Shown here one piece after another: positions 1-8,055 of a stretch of DNA of 64,000 nt (position 1 is the first letter of the stretch; the number at the start of each line of letters is the position of its first letter). The stretch is from Mycobacterium paraffinicum (GTDB lineage: Bacteria > Actinomycetota > Actinomycetes > Mycobacteriales > Mycobacteriaceae). The DNA lies in assembly GCF_001907675.1 (NCBI RefSeq), contig NZ_MPNT01000005.1, positions 124,001 through 188,000 of the forward strand, in the 5' to 3' direction. The notes under the pieces were generated by a model. The model had not been told where the DNA came from and did not search any database. It was given only the letters and a program-made list of their open reading frames with translations. The translations under genes were made by a program, and so were the position numbers.

Positions 1-3
1 GCG

Positions 4-606
4 GTGCCGCCGGGGGGCACCGAATCGGAACCGGCGGTCGCAGGCATTCCGCTGGCCAGTCTGGTGCGCGACTTTCATCGGCCGATGGTCAATTTCGCCC
101 GCACCATGGTGGATTCGCCGACGGTGGCGGAAGAGGCCGTCCAAGAAGCGTGGGTGCAGGTACTGCAGTCCGCGGATTCCTTCGAGGGCCGCTCGTCGGT
201 CGGGACGTGGCTGTTCGGGATCGTCAAGAACACCGCCTCACGGCACCGGCGCCGCGAATCCCGTATCCGCGACCACGAGGTGCTGTCTGCCGACGACGTC
301 GACCCCTTGGCGGGCCGCATGCATCCCGCCGGCCACCCCGATGCCGGACACTGGAGTTTTCCGCCCTCACGGCGCTTCCTGCCGGAGGACCGCGCCACGG
401 AGAACGAGCTCGTCGGTTACGTCCGTACGGCGCTGGACGCGCTGCCGGAGCGGCAACGGCAACTGGTCATCCTGCGTGACATCGTCGGCACCTCGGCCGA
501 AGAGGCGGCCGAACTTCTCGAACTGACCGCCGAAGGGCAGCGCGCGCTGCTCTACCGCGCCCGGGGAAATCTTCGCAACGAATTGGAAAAGCGGTATCGC
601 CGATGA
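4..606 (+). CDS. ECF-type RNA polymerase sigma factor
   Basis: Extracytoplasmic-function sigma-70 factor that would direct RNA polymerase to a small regulon. Region 2 spans about residues 27-93 (core-binding and -10 recognition, with GTWLFGIVKNTA) and region 4 about 138-190 (ALPERQRQLVILRD followed by a helix-turn-helix). About 200 aa is normal for the family. The stop overlaps the next start by four bases (ATGA), and that gene encodes a zinc-type anti-sigma factor, so the two form a sigma/anti-sigma module with a formate/nitrite channel behind them. The GTG at base 4 is only the first start inside the window, so the true start may lie further left. The inducing signal cannot be read from the sequence. 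Confidence 0.88.
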   Translation: MPPGGTESEPAVAGIPLASLVRDFHRPMVNFARTMVDSPTVAEEAVQEAWVQVLQSADSFEGRSSVGTWLFGIVKNTASRHRRRESRIRDHEVLSADDVDPLAGRMHPAGHPDAGHWSFPPSRRFLPEDRATENELVGYVRTALDALPERQRQLVILRDIVGTSAEEAAELLELTAEGQRALLYRARGNLRNELEKRYRR

Positions 607-872
607 CCGTCCACGACAACACAGTTCCCGCCATCGACTGCGTCGACTTCGTCCGACTGGTCGACGAACTCGTCGATTCCGACCCCCGACAGTGGGGCCC
701 CATCGTCGCCAAGCACCTCGACGAGTGCCCCCCATGCCTGGTCTACCTGCAACAGATGCTCGATCTCAAGATTCTGCTCAACCACGCCTTCGAGGGGGAG
801 CGGCTCAGCGAGGAGCACATCTCCGGGGTCATCAACGCGATCAACGCTTTACGGAAGGGCGAACACCGATGA
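603..872 (+). CDS. Zinc-binding anti-sigma factor (ZAS-like)
   Basis: An 89-residue protein with a HxxxCxxC motif (HLDECPPC, residues about 38-45), the zinc signature of redox-sensing anti-sigma factors such as RsrA and RshA. There is no membrane segment, so it should act in the cytoplasm by holding the upstream ECF sigma factor inactive. Its start overlaps the sigma stop (ATGA) and its own stop overlaps the next ATG (ATGA), which indicates translational coupling of three genes. The pairing follows from gene order and the motif. Thiol sensing is inferred from the family. Confidence 0.82.
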   Translation: MTVHDNTVPAIDCVDFVRLVDELVDSDPRQWGPIVAKHLDECPPCLVYLQQMLDLKILLNHAFEGERLSEEHISGVINAINALRKGEHR

Positions 873-1780
873 CGATCAACGCGCAAGCGCCGCAACTGGA
901 TGGCGAGGCGGCCCCACCAAACGTCTTCACGGACTTGCCTTCTGACGCCACACCGAAGGTTCCCGACGATCCCTTCGAGCCGCTCAGCGTGGGCGCCATG
1001 GTGGACAGGGTGGCCGCCATGGCGGTCGAGAAGGCGACGCACCCGTGGGCGTTCCTGGTGCGCTCCCTGGTCGGCGGTGCGATGGTCGCGTTCGGAGCGC
1101 TGCTGGCACTGATGGTGAGCACCGGGGTAAAGACCCCCGGCGTCGCGAGTTTGTTGATGGGCCTGGCATTCGGCATGTCCTTCGTGCTGATCCTGGTGTC
1201 GGGCATGTCATTGATCACCGCCGACATGGCTGCGGGATTCCTCGCCGTCCTGAACCGGGCCATGAGCGTCGGTAGCTATGCCTTCCTGGTCGTCGTGGGC
1301 CTCGTCGGCAACGTGTTGGGGGCGCTGCTGTTCGTCACCGTCTGCGGCGCCGCCGGAGGGCCGTACCTGGGCGCCTTCGCCGAGCGGGCGGCCACCGTGG
1401 GCACCCAGAAGGCCGGCCAGCCGTTCTGGACCGCACTGCTCCTTGCCGTGGTGTGCACGTGGTTCCTGCAGACCTCGATGTGCATGTTCTTCAAGGCGCG
1501 TAGCGACGTCGCCCGAATGACATTCGCGTTCTACGGTCCGTTCGCGTTTGTCATCGGCGGCACCCAGCACGTGATCGCCAACGTCGGCTTTCTCGGTCTT
1601 CCCCTGCTGCTCAACCTGTTTCACCCGATCGCGCCCCGCGGAACGATCGGTTGGGGATTCGGCGACCACGGCTTGCTTACCAACCTCGGCGTCACCACCG
1701 TGGGCAACCTGATCGGCGGCACACTGTTTGTGGCGTTGCCGTTTTGGATCATCGCCCAGTTGCAGCGCCGCCGGATCTAG
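869..1780 (+). CDS. Formate/nitrite transporter (FNT) family channel
   Basis: Integral membrane protein of 303 aa with six hydrophobic segments after a roughly 55-residue polar N-terminus. Family landmarks are GMSLITADMA in the second helix region, a histidine-containing segment at GGTQHVIANVGF (the position of the pore histidine in FocA/NirC) and NLIGGTLFV near the end. FNT channels move small monovalent anions such as formate, nitrite or hydrosulfide across the inner membrane. The start is the ATG overlapping the anti-sigma stop. Candidate starts further upstream lie inside the anti-sigma gene and were rejected. Being the third gene of the sigma operon, it may be a target of that sigma. The ion carried is not determinable. 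Confidence 0.85.
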   Translation: MTINAQAPQLDGEAAPPNVFTDLPSDATPKVPDDPFEPLSVGAMVDRVAAMAVEKATHPWAFLVRSLVGGAMVAFGALLALMVSTGVKTPGVASLLMGLAFGMSFVLILVSGMSLITADMAAGFLAVLNRAMSVGSYAFLVVVGLVGNVLGALLFVTVCGAAGGPYLGAFAERAATVGTQKAGQPFWTALLLAVVCTWFLQTSMCMFFKARSDVARMTFAFYGPFAFVIGGTQHVIANVGFLGLPLLLNLFHPIAPRGTIGWGFGDHGLLTNLGVTTVGNLIGGTLFVALPFWIIAQLQRRRI

Positions 1781-1846
1781 CCGGCGAGTGAAGACAGCGT
1801 TACGGGCGCCTTAACGCGCGCCGGTAACAGCCCTCCGTCCCGTTGG

Positions 1847-1866
1847 TTAGGGACTTAAGCCTCACG
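1847..1866 (+). promoter_or_regulatory. DosR-like box upstream of universal stress gene
   Basis: The bases TTAGGGACTTAAGCCTCACG match 14 of 20 positions of the dormancy-regulator consensus TTSGGGACTWWAGTCCCSAA. The left half and centre (GGGACTTAAG) are intact and the right half is degenerate. A -10-like TTATAG lies at 1885-1890, about 19 bases downstream, and the start codon at 1918 follows a strong GGAGGGAGA ribosome-binding site. The arrangement fits a DosR-activated promoter, and several universal stress genes belong to the DosR regulon in M. tuberculosis. Binding itself is inferred. Confidence 0.55.
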
Positions 1867-1917
1867 ACCGACGGTGGCGCGTGTTTATAGCGTCGTCCGT
1901 GATGGAGGGAGAACGAA

Positions 1918-2808
1918 ATGTCAGCACCTGATCAACGGCGCGGCATCGTCGTCGCGGTCGACGGCTCGCCGGCGTCGGATGCCGCGGCACGTTGGGCCGC
2001 GGACGAGGCGGCCATGCGGAAAGTCCCACTGACCGTCGTGCACGCGGTGACGACGCCGACCGCCACCTGGCCGCCGGTGCCCTACCCCGACTCGCTAGCG
2101 GTGCAGCTGGAAGACGAGGGCAAGAAGGCGATCATGCACGCGATCAAACTCGCCGAGGAGACGCTGCCGGCGGACCGCGAGGTCACCATCAACAGGGAGC
2201 TCGTGTATTCCAGCCCCGCGCTGGCCCTGATCAAGATGTCGGACCAAGCGGAGATGGTCGTGGTGGGCACGGCCGGGCGGGGATTGCTGGCCCGCGGCGT
2301 GCTGGGCTCGGTCAGTGCGACGGTGGTGCGGCACGCGAGTTGTCCCGTCGCCGTCATCCATGGCGATGATCCGTCGGACAAGCGGGACGCTCCCGTCCTG
2401 GTGGGAATCGACGGCTCGCCGGCTTCCGAGCTCGCGACCGCCGTCGCGTTCGACGAGGCTTCCCGCCGCGGAGTCGATCTGATGGCCTTGCACGCATGGA
2501 GTGACATCGCGATCAGCGAACTCCCCGAAGCGGATTGGTCGTCACTGGAAGAGGAGGCGCAGCGCAGCCTCGCCGAGAACCTGGCGGGTTGGCAGGAGCG
2601 CTACCCCGATGTGACGGTGCAGCGGCTGGTCGAGCGTGACGGGCCGGCCCGGCAGCTCACCGAGAAGTCGGAATTCGCACAGCTTCTCGTCGTGGGCAGT
2701 CACGGCCGAGGTGGCCTGTCCGGCATACTCTTGGGATCGGTCAGCAACGCGGTCTTGCACTCGGTGCGGATACCCGTCATCGTCGCCCGGCCGTCCGCAT
2801 CAGGCTGA
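1918..2808 (+). CDS. Tandem universal stress protein (two UspA domains)
   Basis: 296 aa with two UspA folds, about residues 8-147 and 157-293. Each carries the ATP-binding G2xG9xGS signature: GTAGRGLLARGVLGS in the first and GSHGRGGLSGILLGS in the second. Tandem USPs of this length are common in mycobacteria, where many respond to hypoxia and nitric oxide. A DosR-like box lies 52 bases upstream and the ribosome-binding site GGAGGGAGA is well placed, so the ATG at 1918 is secure. The 3' end overlaps the convergent monooxygenase frame by 109 bases. The molecular function of the family is loosely defined (ATP binding, stress survival). Confidence 0.92.
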   Translation: MSAPDQRRGIVVAVDGSPASDAAARWAADEAAMRKVPLTVVHAVTTPTATWPPVPYPDSLAVQLEDEGKKAIMHAIKLAEETLPADREVTINRELVYSSPALALIKMSDQAEMVVVGTAGRGLLARGVLGSVSATVVRHASCPVAVIHGDDPSDKRDAPVLVGIDGSPASELATAVAFDEASRRGVDLMALHAWSDIAISELPEADWSSLEEEAQRSLAENLAGWQERYPDVTVQRLVERDGPARQLTEKSEFAQLLVVGSHGRGGLSGILLGSVSNAVLHSVRIPVIVARPSASG

Positions 2809-4328
2809 CTTTGACCGGGCGACAGGACGGTCGCGGTCCACGCACAAAGGGCGGGGAGGTCGCGTCCGGCGCGCGCCACCGTGCGGTCGGGGCGCACCAG
2901 CGCGGCGATGACGCGCCCTCCTCGCAGCCACGCCCTTAGTGCGCTGCCGGGTTCGGCGACCAGCACGGTGACGTCGCGCTGAAGCAGCGCCGCCTCGTCG
3001 GCCGCACTGGGGCGGGCGGTGCTGATCAGCGCAAAACCGGTGCCAAGGACGTCGTCCAACCGTCGACCCTGGCCGAACGGCGCATTCGGGCAGAGCGTGC
3101 CGCCGAGCCCACGCCGTCGCCGGGACGTGCACACCAATGCCGAAGGGTGCAGTGCCGGCGTCCTGGAGTCGACCACCTTTTCGCGCAGGCCCGGGATGAG
3201 CCGCAGCCTCGGCAGCACAGCCCGGCGCGCCACATTGCCCAGGCGGCCGCCACCGGTCATCGCCCAACCGACACCCAGCGCCAGCCGGATCATGGAAAGG
3301 GTATGCGGTTTGCGTTCCCGCTCATAGCTTTCCAACACCTCCGGGGCCAGGGTGCCGTGGTGGACCGCGGCGATCTTCCACGCGAGATTGTCCGCGTCGC
3401 GCAGCCCCGCTCCCATGCCCTGGCCGATGAACGGGGGAGTGAGGTGCGCCGCGTCGCCGAGGATGAAGGCGTTCCCACGGCGCCAGCGGTCGGCGATCTG
3501 CGCGCGGAAGGTGTACTCGGCGACGCGCACCAGTGTCAGCTCACCGACGGGCACAGTGCTGGTCCACGGGCTGATCAACGGGCGCAACGCGTCCAGGGAG
3601 TCGAAGTCGTTCGCCGTCTCACCGGCGAGCAACTGGAATTCCCACCGGTAGCGGGCCGGCCCGATGCGCATGTAGGTTCCGGCGCGTTGCGGGTCGCAGA
3701 CCTGGTGCACCCCGTCCCACTGGCCCAGATCCGCGTCGCTGGCGATGTCGACGACCAGCCAGCGTTGCTGAAAGTTTAAGTCCCGCATGGTCGAACCGAT
3801 CCGTGCGCGCACCAGGCTGTTGGCGCCGTCGCAACCCAGCAGGTAGTCGGCCTCGACCTGATGCAGCCCGCCGTCGGTGCGGTCGGTGAACGTGACGTGG
3901 ATGCGTGTTCCGTCCGTTACGACCTCGGTGACTTCGGCGTTGCCGCGCAGTTGGGCGTTGGGCTGGCGCTTGAGGTTGGCCCGCAGCAGGGCCTCCAATT
4001 CCGGCTGGTCGAACATGTTGGCCTGCGGGAATCCGTGCACACTGTGCTCGGGGTCGCGGTTGAACTCGGCCAGGGTGCGCAGCCGGCGGTCCACCAACCG
4101 CAAACCCAGTGTCGGCCGCGATATCGCGGCGAACTCGTGGGCCAACCCGAGGCGGGCGATGATGCGATAGATCTCGTCGTCCAGGTGCACGGCTCGTGGC
4201 TGGGGGTACACGCCGGGCCAGCGGTCGAGCACAAGGCAATCCACGCCGTGCTGCGAAAGCCGCGTCGCCGCCGTGACGCCGGTCGGTCCGGCGCCGACGA
4301 TGACCACGGGAACCCGCTGAGTCGTCAC
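2700..4328 (-). CDS. FAD-dependent aromatic-ring monooxygenase (MhpA/PheA-like)
   Basis: Class A flavoprotein hydroxylase of 542 aa. The FAD Rossmann motif is at residues 8-13 (VGAGPTG), a DG motif at LLGCDGANS, and the second FAD motif is GDAAHLTPPFIGQGMG. About 540 residues with a C-terminal thioredoxin-like extension matches 3-(3-hydroxyphenyl)propionate hydroxylase relatives, which hydroxylate phenolic rings with NAD(P)H and O2. It overlaps the downstream hydrolase-family gene's neighbour by ATGA and forms an operon with that enzyme and a dioxygenase, as expected for hydroxylation followed by ring cleavage. The last 36 codons or so run into the convergent universal stress gene and look unlike the family, so the original stop may have been lost. 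Confidence 0.85.
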   Translation of the reverse strand: MTTQRVPVVIVGAGPTGVTAATRLSQHGVDCLVLDRWPGVYPQPRAVHLDDEIYRIIARLGLAHEFAAISRPTLGLRLVDRRLRTLAEFNRDPEHSVHGFPQANMFDQPELEALLRANLKRQPNAQLRGNAEVTEVVTDGTRIHVTFTDRTDGGLHQVEADYLLGCDGANSLVRARIGSTMRDLNFQQRWLVVDIASDADLGQWDGVHQVCDPQRAGTYMRIGPARYRWEFQLLAGETANDFDSLDALRPLISPWTSTVPVGELTLVRVAEYTFRAQIADRWRRGNAFILGDAAHLTPPFIGQGMGAGLRDADNLAWKIAAVHHGTLAPEVLESYERERKPHTLSMIRLALGVGWAMTGGGRLGNVARRAVLPRLRLIPGLREKVVDSRTPALHPSALVCTSRRRRGLGGTLCPNAPFGQGRRLDDVLGTGFALISTARPSAADEAALLQRDVTVLVAEPGSALRAWLRGGRVIAALVRPDRTVARAGRDLPALCAWTATVLSPGQSQPDADGRATMTGIRTECKTALLTDPKSMPDRPPRP

Positions 4329-5275
4329 GCGAATCGGACTGCGGTGCGCTGCGTTCCGAGATCGATCGCCCCGTCGTCGGTGGCCACCGACGCCTCCACG
4401 ATGTCACCGTCGTGTAGATAATTGCGGTTAGCGGCCTGCCGCGAGAAGAACATCTTCCATTTCAGGGCCGGCGGCAAGAGGTTTCCGACGAACTGCACCG
4501 GCTTCGGCGGGGCGCTCAGCGCGGTGCCGGCCGGGGTGCCCGTGAGGACCAGGTCACCCGGGGCGAGTTCTTGAAACTGAGTGAGCGACTGAAGCGCCTG
4601 CAGGGGCCGGTACAGCATGTCGCCCTCGACGAGCGCGTTCTGTCGTTCGTGGCCATTGACGCTGAGCCGCAATCGGAGGTCGCCGAAGCGCTTGAGTTCG
4701 TCGGCGGTGAGCAGCACGAGTTCCGGGCCGACCGGGGTGAACGTCGGATACGACTTTGCTTCGTAGAACTGGGTTTGCGGGAGTTGGATGTCGCGCGCGG
4801 AGACGTCGTTGGTGACCACCAACCCGGCGACGAAATCGCCGAGGTTGGCGTCGGAGATGGTGGTGCCGACCGGGACGGCGCGGCCGATCACCAAGCCGAT
4901 CTCGACTTCGTAGTCGAGCAGTCTCACGTGTGCGGGCTTGACGATGTCGTCATAAGGCCCGGTGATGGAGGCGGACGCCTTGCGGAAGAAGGTGAGGGGG
5001 ATGGACGCCGGGTCCATGCCGGCGTCTTTGACGTGCGACTCGTAGTTGGTCATCTGAGCTATCACTCGGCATGGGCGGGTCACCGGTGAGACCAAGTCGA
5101 GGGTGTCCAGGGCAACCGCTTCGGTTTTCGTTGCCGCACTTTCGATGGCGGTCCGGTCGGCCAGCAACGCGGCGGTGCTGGTGGCGGTGGTGTCGATCTT
5201 GACGGCGCCCTCGGCGGTCTTGAGCCACCAGGCGTGGCCGGTCTCAGAGGCGGTGTGCAGCACGGAAAGGGTCAT
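4325..5275 (-). CDS. Fumarylacetoacetate hydrolase family protein
   Basis: 316 aa. The C-terminal FAH domain occupies about residues 100-300 with the metal-binding set EVEIGLVIGR (two Glu) and VVTNDVSARD (Asp). Relatives hydrolyse or hydrate ring-cleavage products, for example 2-keto-4-pentenoate hydratases and acylpyruvases. It overlaps the upstream dioxygenase stop by four bases and the downstream monooxygenase start by four, so the three genes are one transcript. The context implies it processes the product of the extradiol-type dioxygenase. The exact substrate is not readable. Confidence 0.88.
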   Translation of the reverse strand: MTLSVLHTASETGHAWWLKTAEGAVKIDTTATSTAALLADRTAIESAATKTEAVALDTLDLVSPVTRPCRVIAQMTNYESHVKDAGMDPASIPLTFFRKASASITGPYDDIVKPAHVRLLDYEVEIGLVIGRAVPVGTTISDANLGDFVAGLVVTNDVSARDIQLPQTQFYEAKSYPTFTPVGPELVLLTADELKRFGDLRLRLSVNGHERQNALVEGDMLYRPLQALQSLTQFQELAPGDLVLTGTPAGTALSAPPKPVQFVGNLLPPALKWKMFFSRQAANRNYLHDGDIVEASVATDDGAIDLGTQRTAVRFA

Positions 5276-6402
5276 GAGGTGGGAACTTTCAGTAGGCCGA
5301 CCAGGCGGTTGAAATCAAATTCGTTGTTCGAGCGGAGCGCGGTGATCATCGAAACCAGTTCGCGGCGTGCCGCCTTGGGGTCCGTTCCGAGGAAATCCCT
5401 GGTTGCCGGCGGCCCCCACTGGGCCAACCCGGATGCGGCGAAGGGCGCCCAGCCCGGCTCGAGTGTGTTGTCGAACAGGTCGCCATCGGTGAAGTGTTCG
5501 AACAAGTCGCCATCGGGGTCGCGCCAGTAGTCGAAGATCTGACTGCCCTGGATGTGTCTGCCGATGCCCCAGGACCGGGAATAGCCTCGCGCGCCGAGGT
5601 ATTCGCCGCCGGCGGCCAGCGCGTCGAGATCGCTGACCTGATACGCCGAGTGGACGTAACGGTTGGCCGGCCCCAGGGCCATCGCCAGTGTGTGATGGTC
5701 GGCCGGCATCGACCCGCGGTCGCAGCGGATGAAACTCATACTCGGACCGCGGTGCCGCTGGCCGGGGAAGTACAGAAAGTCACTGACGATCATGCCGAGG
5801 GTGTCGAGATACCAGTTCAGGGTCTCGAGGTACTTGGTCGACTGCACCACCAGGTGCCCCAGGCGCTCCACCCGGGCGGGCACCCGCGCGGGACGCTGGC
5901 CGGCATTGGTACGCCGCACCTCCGGGCCGAAGTTGAAGACGTGGGCCTGTTGGCCGGGCAGATCCGGGAGCTCGTGCATGCCGGCGACGACCCGAACCAA
6001 CATGCCGCTCGGGTCGCACAAGTCGACCGACACCCCGCCGATGGCATCCGGCAGCCGTCGCATCGGCGCGCCTGTGTTGCTCGCCAGCCGAAGCACGTCG
6101 GCCTCGTCACCGGCCCGAAACGCGGCGCCGGTGAACCGGCTTCGCCGGCCGCGACGCAGAATTACGCACGGCGTACCCGCCCGGGTGCCGCGCAACTGCA
6201 CCTCGTCCGCGCCGTGCTCGGCAATGTGGAAGCCAAATGCCCGGGCGAACGCCTCGGCGCGCGTCAGGTCTGGCCGCTCGAACTCCAGCCACGCGATGTC
6301 GGCGACCCTGATGACGGGGTTGCGGGACCGCCCGGGATGCTCCCCGCGCAGCGCGCCCTGCTCGCTGTGTGCCTCCGGACGTGCACTTTCGGTCAAATTC
6401 AT
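5272..6402 (-). CDS. Type I extradiol-type dioxygenase (VOC family)
   Basis: 376 aa with two vicinal-oxygen-chelate modules (about 30-145 and 170-310). The Fe(II) triad of type I extradiol enzymes can be seen: His in RLGHLVVQST, His in YVHSAYQVSD and Glu in DLFEHFTDGD. The likely reaction is meta-cleavage of a catechol-like ring. The start at 6402 has GGGAG seven bases upstream. A further upstream GTG frame at 6435 runs through the operator-like repeat and is less likely. It is the first gene of the operon and is divergent from a TetR gene. A short extension at both ends makes it longer than BphC-type enzymes (about 300 aa). Confidence 0.82.
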   Translation of the reverse strand: MNLTESARPEAHSEQGALRGEHPGRSRNPVIRVADIAWLEFERPDLTRAEAFARAFGFHIAEHGADEVQLRGTRAGTPCVILRRGRRSRFTGAAFRAGDEADVLRLASNTGAPMRRLPDAIGGVSVDLCDPSGMLVRVVAGMHELPDLPGQQAHVFNFGPEVRRTNAGQRPARVPARVERLGHLVVQSTKYLETLNWYLDTLGMIVSDFLYFPGQRHRGPSMSFIRCDRGSMPADHHTLAMALGPANRYVHSAYQVSDLDALAAGGEYLGARGYSRSWGIGRHIQGSQIFDYWRDPDGDLFEHFTDGDLFDNTLEPGWAPFAASGLAQWGPPATRDFLGTDPKAARRELVSMITALRSNNEFDFNRLVGLLKVPTS

Positions 6403-6420
6403 CGGTACTCCCATACTAAC

Positions 6421-6434
6421 TGACGAAATCGTCA
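6421..6434. promoter_or_regulatory. Operator-like inverted repeat, copy 1
   Basis: TGACGAAATCGTCA consists of perfect 6-base arms around a 2-base centre. It lies just upstream of the dioxygenase operon and 29 bases from an imperfect second copy, in the space between that operon and a divergent TetR gene. This is the position expected for the TetR operator. A separate 8-base palindrome GAACGTTC sits between the copies at 6444-6451. Confidence 0.6.
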
Positions 6435-6462
6435 CATACGAGAGAACGTTCAGTCAAGAGGC

Positions 6463-6476
6463 TGACGAAATCCTCA
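6463..6476. promoter_or_regulatory. Operator-like inverted repeat, copy 2
   Basis: TGACGAAATCCTCA differs from the first copy at one base. It is 42 bases (four helical turns) from copy 1, start to start, and 31 bases before the chosen TetR start. Binding of one regulator to both would repress the operon and the regulator gene together. Confidence 0.55.
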
Positions 6477-6506
6477 TGAGTGATGCATACTGCGGGGGTG
6501 AGCGCG

Positions 6507-7160
6507 ATGGTGGACCCGGCCAACCGGCTGGAGCGGCGCAAGCGGCGCACCCGCGCGGCGCTGGTCAAGGCCGCGCAGCGACTGATCGCCGAGGGCAAGG
6601 TGAACGTGCCGGTCTTGGAGATCACCCAGGCCGCCGACGTCGGCATGGGCTCCTTCTACAACCATTTCGACAGCAAGGAGCAGCTGTTCGAGGCCGCGGT
6701 CGCCGACGTGCTCGACGCCTATGGGGCGATGCTTGACCGGCTCACCGAGTCCATCGAGGACCCGGCAGAGATCTTCGCAACCAGCTTTCGGCTGACCGGC
6801 CGGCTGTTTCGTCGCCGTCCACAAGAGAGTCGGATCCTGTTGGCCAACGGGCTGCAGCTGCTGTCGTCGGAACGCGGTTTAGCGCCGCGCGCCCTGCGTG
6901 ATATCCAAGCCGGCGTCGCGGCCGGTCGGTTCGACGTCGAGGATCCCGAGTTGGCCCTTGCCATGGCCGGCGGCGCGCTGCTGGGGCTCGGAAACCTATT
7001 GCGGGACAACCCCGATCGCGACGATGCGGGCGCCGCCGACCTGGTAACCGAGAACGTCCTGCGGCTGTTCGGGCTCAGCGCCGACGAGGCGCGGGCGATT
7101 TGCCAACGGCCGCTACCCGAGGACGGATTCCTTGAGGAGATCAGCGGTTCCCCACGGTGA
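6507..7160 (+). CDS. TetR/AcrR-family regulator of the aromatic operon
   Basis: About 217 aa. The N-terminal helix-turn-helix covers about residues 8-60 in the usual TetR layout (RRTRAALVKAAQRLIAEG followed by VGMGSFYNHFDSKEQL), and the C-terminal ligand-binding domain is divergent. The ATG at 6507 is chosen because GGGGGTG lies seven bases upstream. Starts at 6480/6483 are closer to the operator repeat. It is divergent from the three-gene aromatic operon and shares twin repeats with it, so it is the probable local repressor, with an aromatic substrate or intermediate as inducer (inference). Its 3' end overlaps the next gene by 20 bases, convergently. Confidence 0.87.
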   Translation: MVDPANRLERRKRRTRAALVKAAQRLIAEGKVNVPVLEITQAADVGMGSFYNHFDSKEQLFEAAVADVLDAYGAMLDRLTESIEDPAEIFATSFRLTGRLFRRRPQESRILLANGLQLLSSERGLAPRALRDIQAGVAAGRFDVEDPELALAMAGGALLGLGNLLRDNPDRDDAGAADLVTENVLRLFGLSADEARAICQRPLPEDGFLEEISGSPR

Positions 7161-7998
7161 CCACGGCGCCGACCGAGAATGCGACGTTCCTGCCGACGCC
7201 GCCGTCGTCCCCTGGGGCACCGCGAATTGTCCACCGCACGTGTGCGGTTCCGGTGACGTGCAAACTGGCGCCCGTATCGAAATCCAGGAAGAGCAAGGCG
7301 GCCTCGTCGTCGACGGCCAGGTTGCCGTAGCTGTTGAACATGTTGTTGCCCGGAAAGTCCGGCCACCAGAGGCGGTCGGGGGCGTCGACTCGGACGAATC
7401 CGGGTGGGCCGCCGCGGTGTGACGCGTCACTACCCCGGGTGGGATGGGTTGTGCCCAGAAAGAAGGTGTCGGACCTCGCGATCATCGCCTGATCGGACGG
7501 GTCCAGCGCTGCGTGTCTCGCGCGCAATGAGTGCGGCGCGGCGAGGGCGGCGGTATCTATGGCATGGTGGTGAATGTACTTGGGGCAGTTGCCGTATGAC
7601 TGGTCGACACGGATGGTCAAGCCCGCGAGGTCCGAGCCGACGAGCTCGCCATTCACCCGTAGCCGGCGGCGGGTGGCGAAGTCGATGGCGATCAGTCCGA
7701 TCTGCTGGCCGGCCGGGAGCTGGTGCAGCGGGTCACCCTCGCGGGGAGAGGTCGCGACGTGCAACACGCCGTCCCGGCCGCGGAGGAAACCCGGCGGGGC
7801 GGTCACGGGCGAAACCCACAGCACCCCGTCGTCGTCGCGTCCGGTCAGGGCGGCGAATCGCTGTGACGCGAGAAATGTTGCGGCGCCGTGGGACAGGCCC
7901 GACGAATCGAGCATGCCCTCGAGCCGCTTGGCCTCGGCTTCCACACCCGCTCGGCGCTGTGTCGCGGTCTCTCCTTCGTGGAAGCCCGACACAGTCAT
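7141..7998 (-). CDS. Pyridoxamine 5'-phosphate oxidase-like flavin-binding protein
   Basis: 285 aa. The central stretch (about 40-150: RFAALTGRDDDGVLWVSPVTAP, then the GLIAIDFATRRRLRVNGEL strand pattern) is the split-barrel FMN-binding fold of PPOX-like proteins. The N-terminal part starts with HEGE and resembles proteins annotated as pyridoxamine 5'-phosphate oxidase family. A later CPKYIH segment is seen in the same group. It is probably a flavin- or F420-dependent reductase of unknown substrate. It stands alone, convergent with the TetR gene. Confidence 0.75.
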   Translation of the reverse strand: MTVSGFHEGETATQRRAGVEAEAKRLEGMLDSSGLSHGAATFLASQRFAALTGRDDDGVLWVSPVTAPPGFLRGRDGVLHVATSPREGDPLHQLPAGQQIGLIAIDFATRRRLRVNGELVGSDLAGLTIRVDQSYGNCPKYIHHHAIDTAALAAPHSLRARHAALDPSDQAMIARSDTFFLGTTHPTRGSDASHRGGPPGFVRVDAPDRLWWPDFPGNNMFNSYGNLAVDDEAALLFLDFDTGASLHVTGTAHVRWTIRGAPGDDGGVGRNVAFSVGAVVTVGNR

Positions 7999-8055
7999 GC
8001 CTGAGGGAACAACGTGACCACCGGAAAGCTTCCGGGGTATCCGCCGGCGCCGTTC

